Shown: positions 1 to 9,311 of the stretch, one piece after another
Position numbering within the stretch: position 1 is the stretch's first letter
Layout: the number at the start of each line of letters is the position of its first letter
Source: JBFLYN01 sp040756655
Lineage (GTDB): Bacteria > Bacillota > Sulfobacillia > UBA8153
Length of the DNA stretch: 27,714 nucleotides
Direction: 5' to 3'
Assembly (NCBI GenBank): GCA_040756655.1
Contig: JBFLYN010000040.1
Span: 1 to 27,714, forward strand
The notes under the pieces: generated by a model
Told to the model about the DNA's origin: nothing
Databases searched by the model: none
What the model saw: only the letters and a program-made list of their open reading frames with translations
Translations under genes and position numbers: made by a program

Positions 1-227
1 TCATCCCTCACAGACCTCCCAGATGCCGGCGTGGCGACCTTCTGCCACAGAATCTACTATGCGTGCTCTCCTACGGAGGCAACAATCAGTGGTGCCTCAG
101 GTCGCCAAGGGTCAGACTACCCTTCGGACTCTCTGCACCAAGGAGAACCGACCTCCTGCAACCGGCGATGATGCTCAACAGTTCTCCACACCCCATTTTC
201 ATCCCTTGTTGGTGCCGGCGAGCCGGC

Positions 228-515
228 ATGGCGGACTACCCGGAAATCCAAAACCTCCTGCCCGCACCCCCTTCCCACTACCTGGCCCGGGTGTACTACG
301 ATACGGTGGCCTTTGACCCGGGTGCGCTCCGGTTCGTCCACGGTGCCATGGGTGTCGAAAGGCTCCTCCTGGGCTCCGACTACCCCCACCAGATCGGAGA
401 CATGGACCGGGCCCTGGCCACTGTCCGCGGCCTGGGACTCGCACCGGGGGAGACTGGGCGCATCCTGGGCGGGAACGCCCAGCAGCTGTTGGCGACAGTG
501 AGAACGGGACCTTAA
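228..515 (+). pseudogene. C-terminal remnant of an amidohydrolase (amidohydrolase 2 / ACMSD-like family)
   Basis: The last ~95 codons of an open frame ending at 515 look like the C-terminal part of a metal-dependent amidohydrolase of the aminocarboxymuconate-semialdehyde decarboxylase type. Visible hallmarks are a PSHYLARVYYDT-like stretch, then AL-x-FVHGAMG, then LLLGSDYPH, which carries the conserved metal- or catalysis-associated Asp. A helical end reads LAPGETGRILGGNAQQLL. The full family is about 300-350 residues, so roughly two thirds are missing. The frame stays open upstream to about position 63, but that sequence does not resemble the family, so I treat this as a truncated pseudogene. 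It lies 19 bp upstream of another broken amidohydrolase in the same orientation. Family assignment is by motif recognition only. Confidence 0.6.
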
Positions 516-534
516 CCGGCTGGGAGGCCATGAC

Positions 535-2144
535 ATGATGCAGACCCTGGACTTCGGTCCTGACATCATTCTTTGCAACGGCCGGGTCCACACCGTGGAT
601 GACCGCGACCGCGTGGCTGGCGCCGTGGCCATGGCCAAACACCGGATCACGGCCGTGGGCGACGAAAAGCGTCCTGGCCCTGGCCTCCGCCCAGACCGAG
701 CTGGTGGACCTGCGGGGGAGGTCGGTGATCCCGGGGATCATCGATTCTCACAACCACGCCTGGGAGGCGGGGGAGTTCCTGCGGGGGCTGGTCACTTTCG
801 GCATGGGGAGCATCCGGGAACTCCAACAGGCAGTGCGGGCCTGGGCCGGGACCCTGGGACCCGGCGAGTGGTTGCACGGCGGGGGTTTCATTGAAGGCCG
901 CACACCCCATCGCTGGAATCTGGACGTGGCGGCGCCCGTGGTGCTGGAGCGCATCTTCTCTACCTGGGTGGCCAACTTCCGGGCCCTGGCGCTAGCAGGC
1001 ATCACCCGGGACACCCCGGATCCTCCGGGCGGGGAATCGGCCGGGACCCCGCCACGGGAGAACCCACGGGCATCCTGCACCGGGCTGCCAAGCTCCTGGT
1101 ACGAGAGGTCATGCCCGGGCCTTTGGCGCTGGGGCGGCGGGCACGGTGGCCTTTAGCCAGTATGTGCGCTTCGGGATCACCAGCATCGTAGACCCAGGGG
1201 TGAGCCCGGCTGTCTGCCGGGCCTACCAAAACCTCTACGCCCGGGGAACCTTGCTGCTTAGGGTGAATCTCATGCCCAACTGGCATGGGTTTTCACTGCA
1301 CCAGGAGACCGAAGTCCTGCACCGGCTCGTGGAGGAAATGGGTGTCTACACCGGGTTTGGAGACCAGTGGCTCAGGCTTGGACCACTCAAGCTGGTCTTC
1401 GATGGGGGCCTCACTTCCCGCACCGCCTGGCTATCCTTGGCCCTACGTGGACGAAGCGGCCCCGCGGGCGTCGGTCCCGCTGAGGCTGGACCTGGAGCGG
1501 TTGGATGGCTGGGTAAAGACGGCCCACGACCGCGGGTGGAGCGTGGGCATTCACGTGGTCGGGGGCAGCTCCCAGGACCGGGCCGTGGATGCCATGTACC
1601 GGGCGCATAAATAGAACCCGGTCAGGCGAAGGCACCAGGTCATCCACGGGTATTTCCCGTCACTTTTGCTGCCCTGGACAAGATGCAAAAGGCCGGCATC
1701 ATCGCCGCCCTGCAGCCTGCGTTCATCTACGGGGAGGCTGACGGGTACCCGGGCCTTCTGAGCCGGGAGAAACAGGGGGAGTTTCTGCCCTTGGCCAGCT
1801 ATGCCCGGGCCGGGGGTGTGCGTGGCCCTGGGCACCGACGTGCCGCCGGCTCACCACAACCCGTTCTGGGGCCTGTACTCGGCGGTGACCCGCAAGGGGG
1901 TCACCAGCTGGAGGTCCGGGAGCGGGTCACCCCGGCAGCGGCGCTACGCATGATGACCCTCAACGGCGCCTACCTCAGCGGAGAGGAGCACATCAAGGGC
2001 AGCCTGGAAGTGGGCAAGCTGGCCGACCTGGCCGTCCTCCTAACCGACCTTGCTTTTGTGAGTGAAGAGGATCTTCGGGCCATCTCCGTGGACCTTACGG
2101 TCATTGATGGTAGGGTGGTGTACCGCCGGGAGGCGCGCACCTAG
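535..2144 (+). pseudogene. Amidohydrolase 3 (YtcJ-like) gene, multiply frameshifted
   Basis: The start ATG at 535 has a GGGAGG seven bases upstream. The pieces together make a full-length (~530 residue) amidohydrolase of the YtcJ / amidohydrolase 3 type. They include the N-terminal beta segment DIILCNGRVHTVD, the metal-binding GIIDSHNHAW, TSIVDPGV, LRLGPLKLVFDGGLTSRTAW, GWSVGIHVVGG, VALGTDVPPAHHNP with the late metal Asp, and a C-terminal KLADLAVL strand. These lie in three frames. Frame changes occur near 662, 1032, 1135, 1432, 1655, 1815 and 1910, and an in-frame TAG is at 1612-1614. Such enzymes hydrolyse C-N bonds of amides or cyclic amides; the substrate is unknown. The neighbouring tldD, of similar length, has no lesions, so this is real decay rather than poor sequence. 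Confidence 0.85.
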
Positions 2145-2199
2145 CAAGGAATTCCAGGCGGGTTTGGCGAACATGTCCTGGAGAAGGAGGGAGTCATGC

Positions 2200-3579
2200 A
2201 TGTCCAGCTTGGATCTGAGAACCTACTCTGGCCTCTTTACATCCTACACTGAGCTCAGGGTGCACGAAAACCGTAACACCAACATCACCTTCGTGAAAGG
2301 TAACAACACCGGCAACAGCCGCTCAGTCACGGGAGGTGTATCGGCCCGGGTGTACCAGAACGGTTCCTGGGGTTTCTCCTCCAGCCCCGACCTGGGCGAC
2401 CACATGGTACGTTCAGTGGTGAAAGTGGCCACGGACAACGCCGCGTTCTTGGATACCCGGGTCAACAAGGGAAAAGGGGCGCTCCCGCCCACGCCAGCTT
2501 CGTCCCACGCGGATTTCTCGACTGCCAAAACCCGGCTCACCCAAAGGGAACTGGTGGACTTTGTAAAAGAGATCGACGGCCACATCGTGGAGCAATATCC
2601 TTCCCTTTCCAGCCGGACCATTGTGCTCAATTGCACGGACATGGAAAAGACCCTGCTCACGTCGGACGGTTCCTACTCCCACTCCCTGGTCCCCAGGAGC
2701 CTTATCTACGTGCTGCTCACGGTGCACAAGGACGGTCAGCCGGTGGATCTCTACGAAGTCTTCGGGGGACGGGGACAGTTTGAAGACGTGTTCTCTGCAC
2801 CGGCTTGCCTCTACGAGGGGATCGCCCGGCAATACCAGCATCTTACCAACAAGGCAGACGGGGTGTTTGCCAGCGCCGGTGTGAAGACCTGCGTGCTCGA
2901 CGCCGAACTCGCGGGCATCCTGGCCCACGAGGCCATCGGGCACACCACGGAAGCGGATATCGTCATGGGTGGCTCGGTGGCCGGAGCCCTGCTGGAAAAG
3001 GAAGTGGCCAGCCCCCTGGTGACCCTGGTGGACTTTGCCCACACCGCCCTGGGTAGTACCTGTCCCGTGCCGGTCTACGTGGATGACGAAGGCACCCCGG
3101 CCCAAGATGCCGTCATCATCGACCGGGGTATCCTCAAGACCTTCTTGCATAACAAAGAGAGCGCGGTGCACTACGGGGTATCCCCCACGGGCAACGCCCG
3201 GGCCTACCTGTTCTCGGATGAACCGCTCATACGCATGAGGAATACCGCCATCCTGCCCGGGACCAGCCGGCTGGAGGACATGATCGCTTCGGTTGACGAC
3301 GGCTACTACCTGATCAAACCCGGCAACGGGCAGGCCGATTCCACCAGCGAGTTCATGTTCGCCGTGACCCTCGGGTATGAAATCAAGGGCGGCAAGCTGG
3401 GCCGGGCCATCAAGGACACCACCATCTCGGGAGTGGCCTATAACATGCTCAAGACCGTGAGCATGGTCTCGGACGACATGAAGTGGATGTGCTCCGGCAT
3501 GTGCGGCAAAAAGCAGCCCATCCCGGTGGGCATGGGCGGGCCGGCCATTAAGTGCATTACCAGCATAGGAGGCAGGTAG
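2200..3579 (+). CDS. tldD: TldD family metalloprotease subunit
   Basis: 459 residues. TldD is the catalytic subunit of the TldD/TldE heterodimeric zinc protease. In E. coli it degrades unfolded peptides, the CcdA antitoxin and the microcin B17 leader. The diagnostic HExxxH zinc motif reads HEAIGH at residues 243-248, inside LAGILAHEAIGHTTEAD. A typical C-terminal block with STSEFMFAV, GRAIKDTTISG and MGGPAIK follows. I chose the ATG at 2200 because a strong AAGGAGG at 2184-2190 sits nine bases upstream; the frame is open further upstream (to 2062) but that part overlaps the preceding pseudogene and is not family-like. The stop is two bases before the tldE start, so the two are cotranscribed. 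No lesions seen. No obvious precursor peptide gene lies beside the pair, so a housekeeping peptidase role is as likely as a RiPP role. Confidence 0.93.
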   Translation: MSSLDLRTYSGLFTSYTELRVHENRNTNITFVKGNNTGNSRSVTGGVSARVYQNGSWGFSSSPDLGDHMVRSVVKVATDNAAFLDTRVNKGKGALPPTPASSHADFSTAKTRLTQRELVDFVKEIDGHIVEQYPSLSSRTIVLNCTDMEKTLLTSDGSYSHSLVPRSLIYVLLTVHKDGQPVDLYEVFGGRGQFEDVFSAPACLYEGIARQYQHLTNKADGVFASAGVKTCVLDAELAGILAHEAIGHTTEADIVMGGSVAGALLEKEVASPLVTLVDFAHTALGSTCPVPVYVDDEGTPAQDAVIIDRGILKTFLHNKESAVHYGVSPTGNARAYLFSDEPLIRMRNTAILPGTSRLEDMIASVDDGYYLIKPGNGQADSTSEFMFAVTLGYEIKGGKLGRAIKDTTISGVAYNMLKTVSMVSDDMKWMCSGMCGKKQPIPVGMGGPAIKCITSIGGR

Positions 3580-3581
3580 GA

Positions 3582-4877
3582 ATGCAAGACCCCAGGCAGA
3601 CCGCAGGATACGCTCTGGATGCCCTACTCAAGGCCGGTGCAGATAAGGCCCAGTGCCTGCTGGTCCAGAGCGACAAGCACGAGATGAACGTGGATTCAGG
3701 AGAACTCAGCCTCCTGAGGACCACCTTCGATACCCGGCTGGCCCTCACGGCCCTGCAGGCCCACAGGAAAGGGAGCAGCAGCGGCAACAAGTCCGACCCG
3801 GAGTCGGTGGACCGGGCGGTGGCCGAATGCGTGAGCATCGCCCAGGCCTCCCAGCCCGACGAAGCCAACGACATCGCCGGGGCGCAACCCCGGGAGGTGT
3901 TCACCACCGGCGCCGACGCACCGGACCTGGACCGCATGCACTTCCGCCTGCAGGAACTCCTGGAGGCCATCCGGACCCGGTACCCCAAGGCCTTGCTCCG
4001 CCAGGCCTTCCTGGACTTCACCCGCACCAAGAGCTACTTTGTCAACTCCAACGGGGTGGACTTCGAAACCCACAAGGGCGTGTACCATTGCTTCCTGATG
4101 TTCTCCTCCAGGGAAAACGGTAAGGTTTCGTCTTTCAACTACACCGGCTTCGCCACCAGGGACCTGGACCGGGAGCTGATCAGCTGCGGTTCGCTGGACA
4201 CCCTGCTCCGCCAGTCGGGAGAGCAGACCACCACCCGGCCCATGCAGGGGAAGTTCGTGGGTGACCTCATCATCACCCCGGACTGCCTCGGCGACACCCT
4301 GGGCTTCTTGGTTCGTTCCATCAGCGACTTTGCCATGATCTCCGGCACCAGCATCTACAAGGACAGCCTGGGCCAGGAGGTGGCCAGCCCCCGGCTGACC
4401 CTTCACTCCCGGCCGGTTTCCGACGAGATATGCGACGGCTACTTCGTGACCGCGGACGGGCACGCGGCTGCCAGCAGTACCATCGTGGAGGAAGGAGTCC
4501 TCAAGAGCTTTCTCCTCAGCCTCTACGGGTCGAGGAAAACCGGCAAGGCCCGGGCCGTCAACGACGGTTCGGCCTGGGTAGTGGACCCGGGTAGCACGTC
4601 CTTGGAGGACATGGTGAAGTCGGTGAAGCGAGGCGTGCTCATGGCCCGGTTCTCGGGCGGTAGCCCCAGCATCAACGGGGACTTCTCCGGGGTGGCCAAG
4701 AATAGCTACCTCATCGAGGACGGCCGCATCGCCTATCCTTTGAGCGAGACCATGGTGTCCGGCAACTTCGCCGAGATGCTCAAGAGCATCACCGCCATAT
4801 CCAGCGAGCGGGTGGACTACGGCGAAGCCATCCTGCCCTGGGTGGCCGTGTCCGGGGTGACCATCTCCGGGAAGTGA
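3582..4877 (+). CDS. tldE: TldE/PmbA family protein, partner of TldD
   Basis: 431 residues, homologous to TldD but without the HExxxH zinc motif, as is normal for TldE/PmbA. It forms the heterodimer with TldD that makes the protease active. Family-type segments include the N-terminal TAGYALDALLKAGADKAQ, the central YFVNSNGVDFETHKG, FVGDLIITPDCLGDTLGF, and the C-terminal SPSINGDFSGVAKNSYLI and SETMVSGNFAEML. The start is ATG at 3582, nine bases after AGGAGG (3567-3572) located inside the end of tldD. An in-frame GTG at 3552 would overlap tldD and lacks a ribosome binding site. A strong hairpin at 4927-4951 follows the gene. Cotranscription with tldD is inferred from spacing. Confidence 0.92.
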   Translation: MQDPRQTAGYALDALLKAGADKAQCLLVQSDKHEMNVDSGELSLLRTTFDTRLALTALQAHRKGSSSGNKSDPESVDRAVAECVSIAQASQPDEANDIAGAQPREVFTTGADAPDLDRMHFRLQELLEAIRTRYPKALLRQAFLDFTRTKSYFVNSNGVDFETHKGVYHCFLMFSSRENGKVSSFNYTGFATRDLDRELISCGSLDTLLRQSGEQTTTRPMQGKFVGDLIITPDCLGDTLGFLVRSISDFAMISGTSIYKDSLGQEVASPRLTLHSRPVSDEICDGYFVTADGHAAASSTIVEEGVLKSFLLSLYGSRKTGKARAVNDGSAWVVDPGSTSLEDMVKSVKRGVLMARFSGGSPSINGDFSGVAKNSYLIEDGRIAYPLSETMVSGNFAEMLKSITAISSERVDYGEAILPWVAVSGVTISGK

Positions 4878-4926
4878 CGAAGACCCGGCGGACAGTCTTT
4901 GGCCGGGCGCTTAGAGCAGAGAGAAA

Positions 4927-4951
4927 GCCGGGAGGTATTGTGCCTCCCGGC
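4927..4951. terminator. Perfect 9-bp hairpin, probable bidirectional terminator
   Basis: GCCGGGAGG pairs perfectly with CCTCCCGGC across a 7-base loop. It lies 50 bases after the tldE stop. On the minus strand the hairpin is followed by TTTCTCTCT, so it is a better terminator for the decayed minus-strand gene ending at 4967. On the plus strand the following bases are not T-rich. Confidence 0.6.
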
Positions 4952-4966
4952 CTTGAGCTCAACTGA

Positions 4967-5462
4967 CTACCGGTCATACCATTCGATTTCCGAGAGCACC
5001 CGGCGGTAGCGGGGGTAGAAACCGTCGGCGAATGGGCATGAGGGCTTGTACCAGCAGGATCCGGTCTCCCCGGTTGCCGAAGACGATCTCGCCCACGTAG
5101 TCCACACCGTCGCGTCCTCCGTTGACCCAAAACGCCGCCAGCGACTAGGCATTGGGATGGTCTCCTGGCTCGATGGGTTCCACGCCGCTGAGGCCTTCAC
5201 CGGCCAGCCGCGCAAAGGTATTCTCCTGGGCCTGCTCCAGGCTTACTCCCGCCGGGAAAAACGACAGGGTCAAGTACACATCTTCTCGCTGGTTGCCTTG
5301 GTAGTTGGCCCCCACTACCACGCTGTCGCCTCCGTCCCCACTGACTGACCCGGGCAGGAGATCATGGGGAACGTAGGTCACAAATCCCAGCGCCGGTGAG
5401 TGAAAGCGCACAAAGCGGAAGGGGTCATCCATGCCTTCTGGAGAGCGCTGAAAAATATACCG
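4967..5462 (-). pseudogene. Decayed secreted protein gene, copy 1 (PsbP/DUF1795-like fold suspected)
   Basis: Read on the minus strand, a protein of about 160 residues can be reconstructed. It begins around FQRSPEGMDDPFRF, continues with HSPALGFVTYVPHDLL, VVVGANYQGNQREDVYLTLS and LEQAQENTFARLAGEGL, and ends ALMPFADGFYPRYRRV then SEIEWYDR. An in-frame TAG lies at 5145-5147, and a frame change near 5033 is needed to reach the natural end. No start region is recognisable upstream. The pattern of a surface-exposed sandwich domain ending in Y-x-x-x-x-R-x-x-S-I resembles PsbP/DUF1795-type lipoprotein domains, but I cannot confirm the family. A second, differently decayed copy lies at 11030-11381 (minus). 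The sequence is about as GC-rich as its neighbours. Confidence 0.6.
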
Positions 5463-5774
5463 TTATGGGGTAGGGCAGTACAGGAATTTGGTCGTTGGCC
5501 AGTTCTTGTCCAGGCTCCTGGTCTGCGGTATACTGGGTTTGAACATGGTCCCGCGCTTCCTTCAGGATGTTTGTGGGCTAACAACACCTTTCGAGGCGAC
5601 CGGGCCATGTTCCTTTTAAGTATGGCAGCACCTACCAGAAGAACTACAAAACCTTAGTAAAAAAGTAGAGAAGGTTGTATTCTTAAGTGAAGGAAAACTG
5701 AGATATGCGTCTAATTATGCAGTAGATGCCGAGCGTCTGGCGCCTGGCAGTGACTTAGAAAGGAGGTGACAAAC
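5463..5774. other. Intergenic leader of the peptide transporter operon
   Basis: About 310 bases with no convincing gene. The stretch from about 5630 to 5730 is clearly more AT-rich than its surroundings and probably holds the promoter of the downstream transporter operon, but no -35/-10 pair is good enough to mark. It ends with an unusually strong ribosome binding site, AAAGGAGGTGAC, just before the GTG start at 5775. The part nearest 5463 may be the lost N-terminus of the decayed minus-strand gene. Confidence 0.4.
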
Positions 5775-7397
5775 GTGAGAAGAGTATGCACTACTGTCTT
5801 GGCCGTATTTTTAATCGCCAGCTTGGCCGCAGGCTGTGCGCCCAAAGCTCCCGGTCCGGCGGCTCCACAGCCGACCCAACCGGCCCAACCGGCCCCGGAC
5901 CAACCCAGGTATGGAGGCACGTTTATCATTACTCTCTACGCCGACGTTACCCAGATGGTCCCGTTCTTGTCAACCGATGGTGCCTCTCACAGTGTCAACA
6001 CCGTGATCCACAGCCCTCTCGTTGGCTACCGCGGGAATAACGTACCCACACCCATACTGGCCAAAGAATGGTCGTTTTCCGAGGACGGCCTGACTTGGAC
6101 GTTCAAGCTGAGAGAAGGCGTGAAGTGGCACGACGGGGTGGAGTTTACCGCTGCAGACGTCAAGTACACGTACGACCTCATCATGGACCCGGCCACCAAG
6201 TCAGTCCGCATCGGCAACTTCAGCCCGGTCACAAAGGTGGAGGCTGTCGACCGTTACACCATCCGTATCACCACCAAGGCACCTTTTGCCGCCCTGATTG
6301 ACAAGATCGCCACCCAGCCCATCGTGGCCAAGCACCACGTGGAGAAGATCGGGTTGGATAACTACAACCGGAACCCCTTGGGGACCGGGCCATTCAAGTT
6401 CAAGGAGTGGATCCCGGACGCAAGGATCGTACTGGAGAGGTTCGAAGACTATTTTGAGGGGCGCCCGTACCTGGACCAGCTGACGTACGTGGTCATCCCT
6501 GAATCTTCAGTAAGGTTGATGGCCCTGGAGACCGGAGAAGCCCACTACAACTGGTGGGGAACTCCCGAAGAAGAAATACCGAGATTGCTGGCGGATCCCA
6601 GGTTCGACGTGCTGCAGACTCTGCGCACTGACTTCCACTTCTTCGGTATCAACCACTGGCACCCCTTCTTTAAGGACGTGCGAGTGCGACAGGCATTTGC
6701 CTACGCCATCGACAAGAACGCCATCGTCCAGAACTTCGCACCTTACTCGGGCGTAGTAGCGCACGGCCCGTATTCCGAAGGATACGGGTTCTATCAAAAC
6801 CCCAACGTGCCTAAGTTCAACTACGATCCCAAGAAGGCCGCCGAGTTACTGGCTGCCGCCGGCTGGGTGGAGAAGAACCGGGACGGCATCCTGGTCAAAG
6901 ACGGGAAACCATTCAAGATCGAAGCCATGCTTATGCAGGGTGAAGAGCGCTATCGCAACGTGGCTATCCTGATCCAGAAATGGCTGCGGGACATCGGCAT
7001 AGACATGTCCATGCGCGAATGGGAGTGGTCCTTGATGCTGGACGCTCTTACCGCCACCCGCGACAACTGGGACGTTACCCTCGTCCAGTTCGGGGCCAGC
7101 CCGGACCCCGACCATCACCTGATCTTCCACTCTAAGGGTGGGTTCTCCCTGGGGAACTACTACAACCCCCGGGTAGATGAGCTATTGGACGCAGGACGTG
7201 CGGTTTTGGACCCGGCCAAGCGCAAAATGTACTACGATGAGTACCAGGTGATTGCCGCCGAGGATGTGGCGGTGCTCTTCCTCTGGCACTCCATCTCGGC
7301 CCTGGTTGTGAACTCGCGGTTCAAAGGCATGACCAGTGAGCCTGCCGGTCAGCTGCAGCTGATTTATAAGGTCTGGGACTCGCAGGCAGGTAGGTAG
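5775..7397 (+). CDS. ABC transporter substrate-binding lipoprotein, family 5 (peptide/nickel type)
   Basis: 540 residues. Captures peptides or other small solutes outside the membrane and delivers them to the adjacent permeases. The N-terminus is a lipoprotein signal: MRRVC, a hydrophobic stretch, then the lipobox LAAGC, followed by a Pro/Gln-rich linker. The family 5 signature is present around AKEWSFSEDGLTWTFKLREG, followed by VKWHDGVEFTAADVKYTYD. The C-terminal lobe has VRQAFAYAIDKN and the usual NYYNPRVDELLD stretch. The start is GTG 5775, eight bases after AGGAGG (5761-5766); a GTG at 5766 is in frame but lies inside the binding site. It is the first gene of a five-gene operon with two permeases. 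No ATPase gene is linked. The substrate cannot be deduced from sequence. Confidence 0.93.
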   Translation: MRRVCTTVLAVFLIASLAAGCAPKAPGPAAPQPTQPAQPAPDQPRYGGTFIITLYADVTQMVPFLSTDGASHSVNTVIHSPLVGYRGNNVPTPILAKEWSFSEDGLTWTFKLREGVKWHDGVEFTAADVKYTYDLIMDPATKSVRIGNFSPVTKVEAVDRYTIRITTKAPFAALIDKIATQPIVAKHHVEKIGLDNYNRNPLGTGPFKFKEWIPDARIVLERFEDYFEGRPYLDQLTYVVIPESSVRLMALETGEAHYNWWGTPEEEIPRLLADPRFDVLQTLRTDFHFFGINHWHPFFKDVRVRQAFAYAIDKNAIVQNFAPYSGVVAHGPYSEGYGFYQNPNVPKFNYDPKKAAELLAAAGWVEKNRDGILVKDGKPFKIEAMLMQGEERYRNVAILIQKWLRDIGIDMSMREWEWSLMLDALTATRDNWDVTLVQFGASPDPDHHLIFHSKGGFSLGNYYNPRVDELLDAGRAVLDPAKRKMYYDEYQVIAAEDVAVLFLWHSISALVVNSRFKGMTSEPAGQLQLIYKVWDSQAGR

Positions 7398-7403
7398 TTG
7401 TCT

Positions 7404-7429
7404 AGGGGGCCGTCTGTGAGCGGCCCCCT
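7404..7429 (+). terminator. 9-bp hairpin between binding-protein and permease genes
   Basis: AGGGGGCCG pairs perfectly with CGGCCCCCT across an 8-base loop, seven bases after the stop of the binding-protein gene. No T-run follows. In transporter operons a hairpin here usually works as a partial terminator or an mRNA 3' stabiliser, so that the binding protein is made in excess over the permeases. The structure is seen; that role is inference. Confidence 0.6.
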
Positions 7430-7459
7430 CTATTCCCGTAAGAAGGAAGTGACGTCCCG

Positions 7460-8386
7460 GTGTCCATGGGCGCCTACATCGCCAAAAGGGTGCTGGTGTC
7501 CGTCCTCCTCTGCCTCGGTGTGTCGATGTTAGTCTTTCTCATCGTGCACATGGCTCCCGGCGACCCGGTCATGATGATCGCAGGATTGGACACACCTCCT
7601 GAGGTAGTGGCAGCCATTCGCCGCGAGTGGGGGTTTGATCAGCCGGTCTATGTTCAGTACCTCCGGTGGTTGCAGCGGGCGCTTCGGATGGATTTCGGGG
7701 TGTCGCTGGCCTCCCGTGAGCGCGTTTCCTACATGATCCTGAGCCGTCTTCCCAACACGGTAAAGCTTAACCTGGTGTCCTATGCTCTGACACTGGCCAT
7801 AGCCCTGCCCGTGGGTATCTACTCCGCCCTCAGACAGTACACGTTCTTTGACCATGTCGGTACTGTGCTGACATTGCTCGGGCTCTCCATGCCCGGCTTT
7901 TGGCTGGGTTTGATGTTGATCATCTTGTTTGCCCTCAATTTGGGCTGGTTGCCGGTTTTCGGCATGGGTACCTGGCAACACTACATACTTCCTTCGATTG
8001 CTCTCGGGGTATCTCAGGCGGCTGGAATCATGCGGATGACCCGTTCTGCCATGCTCGAAGTTCTCAATCAGGACTACGTACGCACCGCCAGGTCCAAGGG
8101 CCTGGCCGAACGGGTAGTCATCTACAAACACGTCTTGAAGAACGCCTCCATTCCCATCGTTACCATGATGGGCTTCCGGTTCGCCTACATTCTCAGCGGT
8201 TCGTTCATCGTGGAGCACATCTTTGCCTGGCCGGGCGTCGGACGCCTGGCCATCAACTCCCTTTACAGCCGCGACTATTTTGTGGTGCAGGGGGTCGTGC
8301 TCTTGACTGCGGGCATGGTGGTCACGGCCAATCTGGCCGTCGATGTTGTCTATTGCTGGCTTGACCCACGTATCCGCTACGACTAG
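7460..8386 (+). CDS. ABC transporter permease, DppB/OppB type
   Basis: 308 residues, the usual length for DppB-type permeases. It forms one half of the membrane channel for the family 5 binding protein encoded upstream. The N-terminus (MGAYIAKRVLV, then a membrane segment ending VFLIVHMAPGDPV) is the classic start of this family, and about six membrane segments follow. The cytoplasmic EAA loop that contacts the ATPase is visible as RTARSKGLAERVVIYKHVLK. I use the GTG at 7460, with AAGGA at 7443-7447 upstream; an ATG two codons later (7466) is possible. It follows the binding-protein gene after a hairpin and lies 23 bases before the second permease. Confidence 0.93.
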   Translation: MSMGAYIAKRVLVSVLLCLGVSMLVFLIVHMAPGDPVMMIAGLDTPPEVVAAIRREWGFDQPVYVQYLRWLQRALRMDFGVSLASRERVSYMILSRLPNTVKLNLVSYALTLAIALPVGIYSALRQYTFFDHVGTVLTLLGLSMPGFWLGLMLIILFALNLGWLPVFGMGTWQHYILPSIALGVSQAAGIMRMTRSAMLEVLNQDYVRTARSKGLAERVVIYKHVLKNASIPIVTMMGFRFAYILSGSFIVEHIFAWPGVGRLAINSLYSRDYFVVQGVVLLTAGMVVTANLAVDVVYCWLDPRIRYD

Positions 8387-8409
8387 AACCGGCTAGGGAA
8401 GTGAGCAGG

Positions 8410-9294
8410 GTGGCTGTGGTGCGGGATTCGCGCGTAGAACAGGAATATCCAGACGTCGGCTGGGCCTCTCTGGTCTGGCGCCGGTTCCGCAAGCACCGGC
8501 TCGCGCTCCTGGGTGGCACCGTGATCGTCCTCCTGTACTTGACCGCCATTTTTGCGCCGCTGGTCGCACCTTACTCTCCTTTTGACTTAAATCCTGCGCG
8601 GCGGCTTGAGGCTCCGTCGGTGGCCCATCCCATGGGCCTCGATGAGGTGGGCCGCGATGTCCTGAGCCGAGTGATATTTGGGACCAGGATATCGTTGACC
8701 ATCGGTTTCGTGGCGGCCGGCATCTCCTTGGTGGTGGGGGTGTGCCTGGGAGCCCTAGCCGGGTATATCGGAGGGCTGGTTGACGGGATTATCATGCGGG
8801 TGGTGGATGTGCTCATGGCCATCCCCACCTTCTTGCTGATAATCGCCATTGTGGCCGCGGTCGGCCCCAACATGCTGAACGTAATGATGGTAATCGGACT
8901 AACCTACTGGTCGTCATACGCGCGGATCACCCGGGGTGCGGTACTTTCACTGCGCGCTCAGGAATTCGTGGAAGCGGCCCGTGCCATCGGCGGCAACAAC
9001 GCGCAGATCATCGTCAGGCACATTCTCCCTAATTGCCTAGCACCAGTGATGGTCCTTGCCACTCTCAACGTTGCCGGAGCCATCCTCATTGAGACTACCC
9101 TCAGCTTCCTGGGGTTCGGAGTCCAGCCCCCCACTCCCAGCTGGGGCGCTATCCTGACCACCGGGCGAGTGTACATGCGTCGCGCTCCTCATATCGCTCT
9201 CTTTCCTGGGCTGGCCATCACCATCACGGTCCTCGCCTTCAACCTCTTGGGTGATGGCCTGCGAGACGCCCTGGATCCCAAGCTGAAGGTATAG
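8410..9294 (+). CDS. ABC transporter permease, DppC/OppC type
   Basis: 294 residues. Second channel subunit of the peptide-type transporter. The N-terminus carries the OppC-type cytoplasmic segment (WRRFRKHRLALLGG) before the first membrane helix. A conserved HPMGLDEVGRDVLSRVIFG follows, and the EAA loop reads EFVEAARAIGGNNAQIIVRH. The late ETTLSFLGFGVQPPTPSWG is typical of DppC. GTG 8410 is preferred because GGGAAGTGA (8396-8404) lies just upstream; GTG 8401 is also in frame and would add three residues. Next in the operon come two unrelated membrane proteins rather than the expected DppD/DppF ATPases. Confidence 0.92.
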   Translation: MAVVRDSRVEQEYPDVGWASLVWRRFRKHRLALLGGTVIVLLYLTAIFAPLVAPYSPFDLNPARRLEAPSVAHPMGLDEVGRDVLSRVIFGTRISLTIGFVAAGISLVVGVCLGALAGYIGGLVDGIIMRVVDVLMAIPTFLLIIAIVAAVGPNMLNVMMVIGLTYWSSYARITRGAVLSLRAQEFVEAARAIGGNNAQIIVRHILPNCLAPVMVLATLNVAGAILIETTLSFLGFGVQPPTPSWGAILTTGRVYMRRAPHIALFPGLAITITVLAFNLLGDGLRDALDPKLKV

Positions 9295-9311
9295 GGGCAG
9301 GAGGCGTGCTG

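Noticed and set aside
535..2144. Programmed frameshifting as an explanation for the broken amidohydrolase
   Set aside because: Seven frame changes plus an in-frame stop, in both directions and without slippery sites, cannot be programmed recoding.
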